A DNA stretch of 64,000 nt from Myoxocephalus aenaeus (lineage: Eukaryota; Chordata; Actinopteri; Perciformes; Cottidae): NCBI GenBank assembly GCA_038501785.1, contig JBAMJR010000168.1:1120001-1184000 (forward strand), written 5' to 3'. A program made the translations under genes and the position numbers. Under the pieces are notes generated by a model. It was not told where the DNA came from. It ran no database searches and worked only from the letters and a program-made list of their open reading frames with translations. This document shows, piece after piece, positions 17,634 to 27,606 of this stretch; the stretch's first letter is position 1, and every line of letters begins with the position of its first letter.

Positions 17634-18103
17634 ATCTCTCCTGACCACCAGGGGGCGACTCCTCTGGTTGTATAGAAGTCTATGCTTCACGTGTTAAAGC
17701 TGCATTCTCTCTCCTGACCACCAGTGGGTAACTCCTCTGGTTGTATAGAAGTCTATGCTTCACGTGTTAAAGCTGCATTCTCTCTCCTGACCACCAGTGG
17801 GTAACTCCTCTGGTTGTATAGAAGTCTATGCTTCACGTGTTAAAGCTGCATTCTCTCTCCTGACCACCAGGGGGCGACTCCTCTGGTTGTATAGAAGTAT
17901 ATGCTTCACGTGTTAAAGCTGCATTCTCTCTCCTGACCACCAGGGGGCGACTCCTCTGGTTGTATAGAAGTCTATGCTTCACGTGTTAAAGCTGCATTCT
18001 CTCTCCTGACCACCAGGGGGCGACTCCTCTGGTTGTATAGAAGTCTGTGCTTCACGTGTTAAAGCTTCATTCTCTCTCCTGACCACCAGGGGGCGACTCC
18101 TCT
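17634..18103 (+). repeat. 73-bp minisatellite, about 6.4 copies
   Basis: The unit runs from TCTCTCCTGACCACCAG(G/T)GGG through CCTCTGGTTGTATAGAAGTC to GCTTCACGTGTTAAAGCTGC. CTGACCACC starts at 17641, 17714 and 17787, fixing the period at 73. The unit contains the complement of the GGAGTCGCCCCCTGSTGG end of a dispersed repeat found elsewhere in the window. Confidence 0.92.
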
Positions 18104-18650
18104 GTAAGCTTTTGTATACTGATGAAGTTTCTACCTCATCGCAAGGTTTGCTCCTCAGCCTGGAAACAGGTGTTTAGTATTGTGTTGTCTTGAGGGAACT
18201 TTTTAAGGTGGAACTAAATAACCCTGCTGTGATGTTGCAGTGATGTCATCAAGGTTTTTTTTTTCTTCTTTTCTCTTTAACAGAGAGCTAAAGACATTTA
18301 TTTTACTATATTCACTTTTTGGACTTGAATTATAGATTAAATATCCTATAACACAAATCGTAATATTCAAATGTATTGTTTTAAATGATTGAATGTGTTC
18401 AATGTGTACATTTTACATTAAAACAAGTTTAAAAAAACAAAAGTTACTGAACATGTTAAGGACGATGTCAATGCTATTTAAATGCACATCCTGGTTCATG
18501 TATCATTCATTGAATACATATCTGCAATGATTCAAACAAAAGGTAAACAGTTTTGAAGAAATAGACATGAATGTCTGACACATAGGAACTAACGGTCCGG
18601 TTATCTCAGCCTCTGCTTTCATTCTGTTGAACTCTCTCGTGGGAGTCCCA
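18104..18650. other. Unannotated AT-rich stretch
   Basis: No coding or repeat feature recognised between two tandem arrays. Confidence 0.5.
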
Positions 18651-19229
18651 ACCTACAGAACCCACAGAACCCACAGAACCTACAGAACCTACAGAACCTA
18701 TACAGAACCCACAGAACCCACATAACCTACAGAACCTACAGAACCTATACAGAACCCACATAACCTACAGAACCTATACAGAACCCACAGAACCCACATA
18801 ACCTACAGAACCTATACAGAACACTCAGAACCCACAGAACCTACAGAACCTATACAGAACCTACAGAACCTATACAGAACCTATACAGAACACACAGAAC
18901 CCACAGAACCTACAGAACCTATACAGAACCTACAGAACCTATACAGAACCCACAGAACCTACAGAACCTATACAGAACCTACAGAACCTACAGAACCCAC
19001 AGAACCTACAGAACCTATACAGAACCCACAGAACCTACAGAACCCACAGAACCTACAGAACCCACAGAACCCACAGAACCTACAGAACCTATACAGAACC
19101 TACAGAACCCACAGAACCTATACAGAACCTATACAGAACCTACAGAACCTATACAGAACCTACAGAACCCACAGAACCTACAGAACCCACAGAACCTATA
19201 CAGAACCCACAGAACCCACAGAACCTACA
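18651..19229 (+). repeat. Tandem array of 10- and 12-bp CAGAACC units
   Basis: Units are (C/T)(A)CAGAACC and CTATACAGAACC mixed irregularly over about 580 bp. The TATACAGAACC variant recurs in local higher-order patterns. The minus strand reads Gly-Ser-Val repeats by chance. Confidence 0.92.
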
Positions 19230-20085
19230 GAACAGAGGAGAGGAGGAAACAAGAGAGGGAAAGGAGGGAACAAGGAAGGGAGAGGAGGAAACAAGAAAGG
19301 GAGAGGAGAGAGGAGGGAACAAGGAAGGGAGAGGAGAGGAGGAGGGAACAAGGAAGGGAGACGAGAGGAGGAGGGAACAAGGAAGGGAGAGGAGAGGAGG
19401 AGGGAACAAGGAAGGGAGACGAGAGGAGGAGGGAACAAGGAAGGGAGAGGAGAGGAGGAGGGAACAAGGAAGGGAGACGAGAGGAGGAGGGAACAAGGAA
19501 GGGAGAGGAGAGGAGGAGGGAACAAGGAAGGGAGACGAGAGAGGAGGGAACAAGGAAGGGAGAGGAGAGGAGGAGGGAACAAGGAAGGGAGACGAGAGAG
19601 GAGGGAACAAGGAAGGGAGAGGAGAGGAGGAAACAAGAGAGAAGAGAGGAGAGGGGAGGAAAGGAGGGAACAAGAAAAGGGAGGTGAGGAGAGAGGAGGA
19701 GAGGTTACACAAAAGGGTATGAGAGGAGAGGAGGAAAAAAGAGGAAGAGAGAACAGAGGAAAGGAAAGAGGAGAAGAGGAGGAAACATTGAAGGAAAAAG
19801 AGGAGAGGAGGAAAAACAGAAAGGGGAGGAGAGAATGGGGGAAAGCAAGAAAGTAGAAAAAGGGAATAGAGCGGAGGGAGAGGTGGAAAAAAGAAAAGGG
19901 GAGGGGTTAAGAGAGGAGAGGAGAAAAGAGAGGAGGATACAAGAAAGGGGAGAGGGGAGGGGAGGAAAGGAAAGGAGAAATGAGAACACAGAGGAGAGAA
20001 GGAAACCAAAAAGGAAGGAGAGGAGTGGAGGAAATAAAAAAAGGAAAAGAGAGAGGAGGAGAGGATGGAAGCGGAGAAAAGAGGC
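19230..20085 (+). repeat. Purine-rich tandem array (about 29-bp GAGAGGAGGAGGGAACAAGG unit)
   Basis: Almost every base is A or G, with about one C per unit, for roughly 850 bp. The first 400 bp is a regular 27-31-bp array alternating GGGAGACGAG and GGGAGAGGAG. The rest is degenerate. The complementary strand gives a spurious Ser/Pro/Leu-rich 313-codon frame. A long homopurine tract of this kind can form triplex (H-) DNA. Confidence 0.92.
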
Positions 20086-20240
20086 CACACCTAAATGAAC
20101 CAGAGCAGCACCTCTCCTCTCTAACCGGCCGTCCCAGTGGAGACGTCTCAGCTGAAACCAGTAAAACCAGTAAAACCACGAAGCACCATGTGGGCAGCAC
20201 ACACACACAACTGACTGACTAGACAACACACACTGCATCA

Positions 20241-20243
<3 letters not shown>

Positions 20244-20331
<88 letters not shown>
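20244..20331 (+). repeat. (TG)n microsatellite
   Basis: A pure TG array of about 44 units. Confidence 0.95.
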
Positions 20332-20333
<2 letters not shown>

Positions 20334-20445
20334 GGCACACTGAGAGATAGAGAGGGAGGATTGCTAGCTTTCTGTGGCATCGAGTTGCTGTTCGGATCTC
20401 AGGCATTCATGCAAAAGAGCGCGCGCATGTTTGCGTGTATGAGAT

Positions 20446-20448
<3 letters not shown>

Positions 20449-20508
<60 letters not shown>
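20449..20508 (+). repeat. (GA)n microsatellite
   Basis: A pure GA array of about 30 units, immediately left of the CpG-rich island. Confidence 0.95.
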
Positions 20509-20512
<4 letters not shown>

Positions 20513-20809
20513 GGAGAGACATAGAGAGAGCATCTTTGACTAGTAGATCATGCAAATATGAGTCAAATGTTTCACCCCAGGCGCACGCAGGGTAAGAACG
20601 AGGCGCGGCAGGAAGACGCGCGCTGCACAGACAGACAGCAGCGCGTGCGCGTGCGTGTGCGCTGTTACACGACCAGAGACCCGTACACGTTATTAGCCTG
20701 TTAACCCACGGACGTGTAAAGCATCCCCCGAGACAGAGAACACAGAGAAGAGGCGACTTACTTGTTGTAAATCTCTCCCGCGCGGGCTTCAGGTGCGCGC
20801 GCTGCCTGC

Positions 20810-20905
20810 TTCACGTCGGTGGTTGTCCTCCTGTTCACGTCGGTGGTTGTCCTCCTGTTCACGTCGGTGGTTGTCCTCCTGTTCACGTCGGTGGTTGTCC
20901 TCCTG
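20810..20905 (+). repeat. 24-bp tandem repeat, four perfect copies, inside the CpG island
   Basis: The unit TTCACGTCGGTGGTTGTCC plus TCCTG repeats four times without change at 20810, 20834, 20858 and 20882. It lies inside the candidate first exon. Perfect identity suggests recent expansion. Confidence 0.95.
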
Positions 20906-21030
20906 TGAGCGCGGGTTCAGCAGAAAAGAAAAGAAAGGAGGATGTTCGAGAGGAGGTGAAATCCACGACTGAGCGGAGCGGCAGCGGCGAGGAGAGTTGT
21001 CTCCAGCACCACACCGCTGAACAGCTCCCG

Positions 21031-21038
21031 TGACGTCA
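21031..21038. promoter_or_regulatory. Consensus cAMP response element (TGACGTCA)
   Basis: A perfect 8-bp palindromic CRE inside the CpG island, bound in other genes by CREB/ATF factors. Function here is inferred. Confidence 0.6.
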
Positions 21039-21098
21039 CTGCCTCACTACGATGACACGCCCACTTCCCTAAGACTGCCTCCGGAGAGCGGGAGAGGA

Positions 21099-21110
21099 GG
21101 GGGCGGGGCC
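21099..21110. promoter_or_regulatory. GC box (Sp1-type)
   Basis: GGGGGCGGGGCC matches the Sp1/KLF consensus and sits at the edge of the CpG island. Confidence 0.55.
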
Positions 21111-21127
21111 AAGTTGTGAAGGTAATA

Positions 21128-23306
21128 GTCATCATCAGAATACTACTTAGTAAAGTATTAATACGTTCATCATCAGGATACTTTAGTAAAGTATTAATAC
21201 GTTCATCATCAGGATACTTTAGTAAAGTATTAATACGTTCATCATCAGGATACTACTTAGTAAATATTAATACGTTCATCATCAGGATACTTTAGTAAAG
21301 TATTAATACGTTCATCATCAGGATACTTTAGTAAAGTATTAATACGTTCATCATCAGGATACTTTAGTAAAGTATTAATACGTTCATCATCAGGATACTT
21401 TAGTAAAGTATTAATACGTTCATCATCAGGATACTTTAGTAAAGTATTAATACGTTCATCATCAGGATACTTTAGTAAAGTATTAATACGTTCATCATCA
21501 GGATACTTTAGTAAAGTATTAATACGTTCATCATCAGGATACTTTAGTAAAGTATTAATACGTTCATCATCAGGATACTTTAGTAAATATTAATACGTTC
21601 ATCATCAGGATACTTTAGTAAAGTATTAATACGTTCATCATCAGGATACTTTAGTAAAGTATTAATATGTTCATCATCAGGATACTTTAGTAAAGTATTA
21701 ATACGTTCATCATCAGGATACTTTAGTAAAGTATTAATACGTTCATCATCAGGATACTACTTAGTAAATATTAATATGTTCATCATCAGGATACTTTAGT
21801 AAAGTATTAATACCTTCATCATCAGGATACTTTAGTAAAGTATTAATACGTTCATCATCAGGATACTTTAGTAAAGTATTAATACGTTCATCATCAGGAT
21901 ACTTTAGTAAAATATTAATACGTTCATCATCAGGATACTTTAGTAAAGTATTAATACCTTCATCATCAGGATACTTTAGTAAAGTATTAATATGTTCATC
22001 ATCAGGATACTTTAGTAAAGTATTAATACGTTCATCATCAGGATACTTTAGTAAAGTATTAATACGTTCATCATCAGGATACTTTAGTAAAGTATTAATA
22101 CGTTCATCATCAGGATACTACTTAGTAAATATTAATATGTTCATCATCAGGATACTTTAGTAAAGTATTAATACGTTCATCATCAGGATACTTTAGTAAA
22201 GTATTAATACGTTCATCATCAGGATACTTTAGTAAAGTATTAATACGTTCATCATCAGGATACTTTAGTAAAGTATTAATACGTTCATCATCAGGATACT
22301 ACTTAGTAAATATTAATATGTTCATCATCAGGATACTTTAGTAAAGTATTAATACGTTCATCATCAGGATACTTTAGTAAAGTATTAATACGTTCATCAT
22401 CAGGATACTTTAGTAAAGTATTAATACGTTCATCATCAGGATACTTTAGTAAAGTATTAATACGTTCATCATCAGGATACTTTAGTAAAGTATTAATACG
22501 TTCATCATCAGGATACTTTAGTAAAGTATTAATACGTTCATCATCAGGATACTACTTAGTAAATATTAATATGTTCATCATCAGGATACTTTAGTAAAGT
22601 ATTAATACGTTCATCATCAGGATACTTTAGTAAAGTATTAATACGTTCATCATCAGGATACTACTTAGTAAATATTAATATGTTCATCATCAGGATACTT
22701 TAGTAAAGTATTAATACGTTCATCATCAGGATACTTTAGTAAAGTATTAATACGTTCATCATCAGGATACTACTTAGTAAATATTAATATGTTCATCATC
22801 AGGATACTTTAGTAAAGTATTAATACGTTCATCATCAGGATACTACTTAGTAAATATTAATATGTTCATCATCAGGATACTACTTAGTAAATATTAATAT
22901 GTTCATCATCAGGATACTTTAGTAAAGTATTAATACGTTCATCATCAGGATACTACTTAGTAAATATTAATATGTTCATCATCAGGATACTTTAGTAAAG
23001 TATTAATACGTTCATCATCAGGATACTTTAGTAAAGTATTAATATGTTCATCATCAGGATACTTTAGTAAAGTATTAATACGTTCATCATCAGGATACTT
23101 TAGTAAAGTATTAATATGTTCATCATCAGGATACTTTAGTAAAGTATTAATACGTTCATCATCAGGATACTTTAGTAAAGTATTAATATGTTCATCATCA
23201 GGATACTTTAGTAAAGTATTAATACGTTCATCATCAGGATACTACTTAGTAAATATTAATACGTTCATCATCAGGATACTTTAGTAAAGTATTAATACGT
23301 TCATCA
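21128..23306 (+). repeat. 36/37-bp satellite array, about 60 copies, with paired palindromes
   Basis: Main unit (type A, 36 bp): GTTCATCATCAGGATAC then TTTAGTAAAGTATTAATAC. It holds TACTTTA-G-TAAAGTA (7-bp arms around one G) overlapping the perfect palindrome GTATTAATAC. A 37-bp variant (type B) reads TACTACTTAGTAAATATTAATAT and occurs about 11 times, denser between 22.1 and 23.0 kb. There the spacings (109, 73, 37 bp) show A-A-B, A-B and B-B groupings. The array starts right after the CpG island and ends at a TG-rich array. Confidence 0.95.
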
Positions 23307-23347
23307 CTGGTTGTGAAATGTTACTGTTTCTGCAACATTGTGTCTCA

Positions 23348-23349
<2 letters not shown>

Positions 23350-23382
<33 letters not shown>

Positions 23383-23631
23383 TCTGTGTGTGTTTGTGTG
23401 TGTGTCTGTGTGTGTTGTGTGTGTGTGTGTGTCTGTGTGTGTTGTGTGTGTGTGTGTGTGTGTGTGTGTGTCTGTGTGTGTGTGTTGTGTTGTGTGTGTG
23501 TGTGTGTGTGTCTGTGTGTGTGTCTGTGTGTGTGCGTTTGTGTGCTCGTGTGCGTGTGTGAGCGTGTGTGTGTCTGTGTGTGTTTGTGTGTGTGTCTGTG
23601 TGTGTTGTGTGTGTGTGTGTGTCTGTGTGTG

Positions 23632-23672
<41 letters not shown>

Positions 23673-23953
23673 TGTGTGTGTGTGTTGTGTTGTGTGTGTG
23701 TGTGTGTGTCTGTGTGTGTGTCTGTGTGTGTGCGTTTGTGTGCTCGTGTGCGTGTGTGAGCGTGTGTGTGTCTGTGTGTGTGTGTCTGTGTGTGCTCGCG
23801 TGTGTCTGTGTGTGCGAGCGTGTGTCTGTGTGTGTCGTGTGTCTGTGTGTGTGTCTGTGTGTGTCTGTGTGTGTCTGTGTGTGTGTCTGTGTGTGTGTGT
23901 CTGTGTGTGCGCGCGTGTGTCTGTGTGTGCGAGTGTGTGTCTGTGTGTGTCGT

Positions 23954-23987
<34 letters not shown>

Positions 23988-24082
23988 CTGTGTGTGTGTC
24001 TGTGTGTGTCGTGTGTCTGTGTGTGTGTGTGTCTGTGTGTGTGTCTGTGTGTGTCTGTGTGTGTCTGTGTGTGTGTCTGTGT
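23350..24082 (+). repeat. Compound TG / TGTGTC / TGTGCG array
   Basis: About 730 bp built from TG runs interrupted by C (TGTGTCTG), TTGT and CG (GTGCGTGTG). Longer blocks are duplicated: the segment with TGCGTTTGTGTGCTCGTG near 23530 recurs near 23730. It is almost entirely alternating purine-pyrimidine, hence Z-DNA prone. All long Cys-Val or Thr-His frames across it are artefacts. Confidence 0.93.
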
Positions 24083-24119
24083 ACAACTGTGCAACGATGG
24101 CCACACAACCATCTCACAC

Positions 24120-24437
24120 ACCAACTTAGAAACCGAGTTTCTGCTAATGACCCTCAGCTCCTTTAAGTCCAGATTGAAGACTTTTCTGTTTGCTGTTGCC
24201 TTTAATTGATCCAGATTAAATTGCTGCATCTCACTGCTGCATTTTATTTCTTAAACTGCACTGCAACTTTTATTCAATTTTTAGTTTTTATTTAGCTTTT
24301 TGACTGTTTTAATGTTTTCTTAACTGTTTTAAATCCTGTTTTCTCTGCATTATGTTTAATGCTCTTAATGGTTTTATGTGAAGCACTTTGAATCGCCTTG
24401 TTGTTGAAATGTGCTATACAAATAAACTTGCCTTGCC
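24120..24437 (+). mobile_element. LINE 3' end (ORF2 C-terminus plus 3' UTR), copy 1
   Basis: The frame ends SFKSRLKTFLFAVAFN, then a T-rich UTR and the tail CTATACAAATAAACTTGCCT. It is nearly identical over about 300 bp to 28500-28770. The C-terminal motif and tail are those of fish L2-like elements. It is 5'-truncated directly next to the TG array. Confidence 0.85.
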
Positions 24438-24549
24438 TAATGATGACACAGCGGTCATAATTGTGGTGATATTCACAATCACACAACAACCAGCATTGAG
24501 TTATTTCATAAGGATAACGTCTGTAACAGTTAAATAAATCAATACAAGA

Positions 24550-24870
24550 TGGAAATTAAGCGTGAAGAGGTCGTTGACTCTTCCCCTCCTCAAGCTGCCA
24601 GAGGACCAGAGGCTCTTTGGTGGCAATTCTTTGAATGGCCACTTGAGGCTCTAAAAGTCAATCCCCATTGACCTGCATGTGAAAATGTCCAACTTTACAG
24701 CAGAAATAAACATGACTCCATCCCAGGCGGCAACATCCGGTTCAGCCAAGTGAAGACGATGCGGAAGTGTCTTCAAACTTGCATTCTCTCGACTTTCCTC
24801 TGGTTGCAAAAATAAATCTGAATATATGGAAGTCTATGAGAATATGATTTTACTTTTTACTTGATTTATT
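24550..24870 (+). repeat. Dispersed repeat remnant with 73-bp-array related sequence
   Basis: TTGCATTCTCTCGACTTTCC, TCTGGTTGCA and ATGGAAGTCTATGAGAAT near 24780-24840 echo the 17.6-kb minisatellite unit (GCATTCTCTCTCCTGA, CTCTGGTTG, AGAAGTCTATG). Degenerate; boundaries approximate. Confidence 0.5.
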
Positions 24871-25029
24871 CTCTCAGTAAACGTTTCAAGCTTCACAATC
24901 ATTATGAATGAGTTACTAATGAGTTACTAATGAGGATTCATGTTGGATTAATGCTTTATAAATGATGAATTCAGTGTTTATTCATGCTTTACTAATGCTA
25001 AATAGTGTGCACTTATTATAAAGTGCTAC

Positions 25030-25142
25030 CATTATTTCCATGGTGGATGAAGGAAACGGTAACTGTTTTTACGGCGATAAGCCACGCCCCCTTTCAGGCG
25101 CGAGTAACATTCGCAACGCGTTCGGCGTGAACGCAGCTTCAG
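25030..25142 (+). mobile_element. 3' end fragment of the GTGTGAACGCAGC element family
   Basis: ATTTCCATGGTGGATGAAGG (as at 39464) and the terminal GGCGTGAACGCAGC (as near 10031 and 43513) are both present, with little between them. A short deletion derivative. Confidence 0.6.
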
Positions 25143-26205
25143 TAAACTGACGCGAGTAATAAGCATAAGGCTTCAAGGTAACAGAGAAAATGTCCTTTTC
25201 ATTTGGATGAAGTGACCTTTTAAATGCCATTTACCTTGTGTGAGAAGTACAAATACCAAAACTGTAAAAATAAAAAACTTTATTGACCACACTGAACGAA
25301 TAGCAGTGACTGTCACCGGCCATGGCTCCTGTCCTCCAGAGAGGTTGTCAGCTGAAGAGCAGTCATCACACCAGACTAGAGACTCCTCAGAGCTCAGTCT
25401 TACAGGCTGCTACGGTCCTAATGGAATCCGACACAGACTGCCGCAGTTGCAAAGCGAAGTTGACTCATATAAGTGAGGCACGCGGCCTTGAGACAGACAC
25501 TTCAGCAGATGCATCACGCCCTCAGAGACAGAATATTTCATTTCCTGTATGCAAAATAGCTGTTTTTGAGCCAACATATGTCAGGGGTAGATAAACATCT
25601 TGCCAGTCATAAGCTGCCGCTCCTCAAATGTAGTCTGTTTATGTAAGTGGATTTGTATCAAATGAGATTAAATACAGAGATGTTGTCATGGCGTGGGATT
25701 TAGAGAACTGACAAAAAACCCATAACTGAATGTAAAATATTTAATAGAAACAGTTCACTTGTTGGCTAATGGAGGGAAAACTCTGATACAGCAGAACACG
25801 TTTGTCTCAGCAAAAAAAAAAAAAGAGTAACAAGGAGAAAGGGTTGGCTGTTAAAATAAAACAGAATATATTCTTGGGAAATGAGCCTTGTTAAATTACA
25901 TGTTGCGTGTCACACGTCTGCAAAGCTGCACAAAGATTTGTATTCCATTGGTTGAGTTGAGGCTACACAGACCTGCAGGACAGTTCATCATCTGTGGAAA
26001 AACATATAGTTGTAATTGTCATGAAAATGATATACAAATGAACAGTCCAACTGAGTTGAAAATGGTCTTTAGCTCATCAAAACATATAAACAGCAAACGT
26101 GCTGACATGCATGCAACAGCTTTTCAAAATAAACTGCTTTGCTCACAGGAAACACGGTTTCCTCTCGTTACAGCATACAGCAACTTTTCAAAATAACTGT
26201 CTGTG
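25143..26205. other. Unannotated stretch
   Basis: No exon or element ends recognised. Contains a poly(A) run near 25811. Confidence 0.45.
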
Positions 26206-26213
26206 TTCACAGG

Positions 26214-27598
26214 TAGAGATGGGCAAACATACATCAACATGTATTTTGATACAAAATACCCCTCAAATAAATATATTAAAAGAAAATGCCAGAAAATGTA
26301 ACAAAATACAATACATGTATTTGTATTTTGTATTTAAAATATAGGGAATACTTTTTTCTGGATTTTCCGTTTTTTCACAATTTGGTAGCAGAGCATTCAG
26401 GTTTGGGGTTTAAAATGTACACAAAGCTCTGTATAATGTACACAAAGCTATATATAATGTACACAAAGCTCTGTATAATGTACACAAAGCTCTATATAAT
26501 GGACACAAAGCTCTGTATAATGTACACAAAGCTATATATAATGTACACACAGCTCTGTATAATGTACACAAAGCTCTATATAATGTACACAAAGCTCTGT
26601 ATAATGTACACAAAGCTATATATAATGGACACAAAGCTCTGTATAATGTACACAAAGCTATATATAATGTACACAAAGCTCTGTATAATGGACACAAAGC
26701 TCTGTATAATGTACACAAAGCTATATATAATGTACACAAAGCTCTGTATAATGTACACAAAGCTATATATAATGGACACAAAGCTCTGTATAATGTACAC
26801 AAAGCTATATATAATGTACACAAAGCTCTGTATAATGTACACAAAGCTATATATAATGTACACAAAGCTCTGTATAATGTACACAAAGCTCTATATAATG
26901 TACACAAAGCTCTGTATAATGTACACAAAGCTATATATAATGTACACAAAGCTCTGTATAATGTACACAAAGCTATATATAATGTACACAAAGCTCTGTA
27001 TAATGTACACAAAGCTATATATAATGTACACAAAGCTCTATATAATGTACACAAAGCTCTATATAATGTACACAAAGCTATATATAACGTACACAAAGCT
27101 CTGTATAATGTACACAAAGCTATATATAATGTACACAAAGCTCTATATAATGTACACAAAGCTCTGGTGATCCCCATAAAAGGAAGAACAGTCACAGAAT
27201 GTCAGTGTAACTAAGCAAAGTTATTAAAATACAACAACTTGATTGATTATGTATATATTTATATTAATGGATCTTAACAGCCCATAAGCTTTGGCTTTGG
27301 CACAGACATAAATTATACATAAAACTAGTTGACATCTGTCACACTCAGATACAATATTTACCTTGACAGACAATCCGTTGAACTTGAAGATCTGAAGTTT
27401 GAACTCGTGAACTGTTTTTGGATTCGTGGAGAAAGTATTTTGAGTATTTTAAATACAACATTACTCTACTCTAAAGTATTTGGTTACAAATTACGTTTGA
27501 TTTTTTATCGGCCCTATCAAATACAAATTACAAAAATACTCAAAAGTAATTGAAATACGTATTTCAATTACAAGTAATAGAAATACTGCCCATCTCTG
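26214..27598 (+). mobile_element. hAT-type element, 1385 bp, with 8-bp target duplication and internal minisatellite
   Basis: Ends are TAGAGATGGGCA and TGCCCATCTCTG, an inverted repeat with one terminal mismatch. TTCACAGG flanks both sides (26206-26213 and 27599-27606). Subterminal AAATACAAAATAC-type sequence occurs at both ends. More than half of the interior is a 21-bp tandem array. No transposase frame remains. Confidence 0.88.
26415..27163 (+). repeat. 21-bp minisatellite (TAATGTACACAAAGCTCTGTA), about 36 copies
   Basis: Units alternate between CTCTGTATAATG and CTATATATAATG, giving a 42-bp dimer over much of the array, with GTACAC to GGACAC substitutions in some copies. Each unit carries TGTACA and, in half, TATATA. 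As 21 is a multiple of three, 294- and 261-codon frames run through on both strands. They are not genes. Confidence 0.95.
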
Positions 27599-27606
27599 TT
27601 CACAGG

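Larger units (their letters stand above)
20575..21115 (-). promoter_or_regulatory. CpG-rich island, candidate promoter and 5' exon of an unseen minus-strand gene
   Basis: This is the only extended CpG-dense stretch in the left half of the window (many CGCG, GCGCGC and CGG motifs). It holds TGACGTCA at 21031-21038 and GGGGGCGGGGCC at 21099-21110. On the minus strand a strong donor-like GTAAGT begins at 20761, so a non-coding first exon of roughly 20990-20762 is plausible. Both promoter elements would then lie just upstream of the start. A plus-strand donor-like AGGGTAAGA near 20590 makes orientation uncertain. No coding exon is visible to the left, so any gene would have a very long first intron. 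Confidence 0.5.

Noticed and set aside
19149..20406. 313- and 233-codon Ser/Pro/Leu-rich minus-strand frames
   Set aside because: Complement of a purine-rich tandem tract followed by (CA)n; no domain and no exon signals.
21128..23306. CRISPR-like appearance of 36-bp palindromic repeats
   Set aside because: There are no unique spacers between units; units abut directly, and the genome is vertebrate.
23281..24229. Overlapping 260-290-codon frames of Cys-Val or Thr-His
   Set aside because: All derive from the TG/CA compound microsatellite.
26286..27195. 294- and 261-codon frames (IMYTKLC and LCTLYRA repeats)
   Set aside because: Artefact of a 21-bp minisatellite inside a hAT element; open on both strands.
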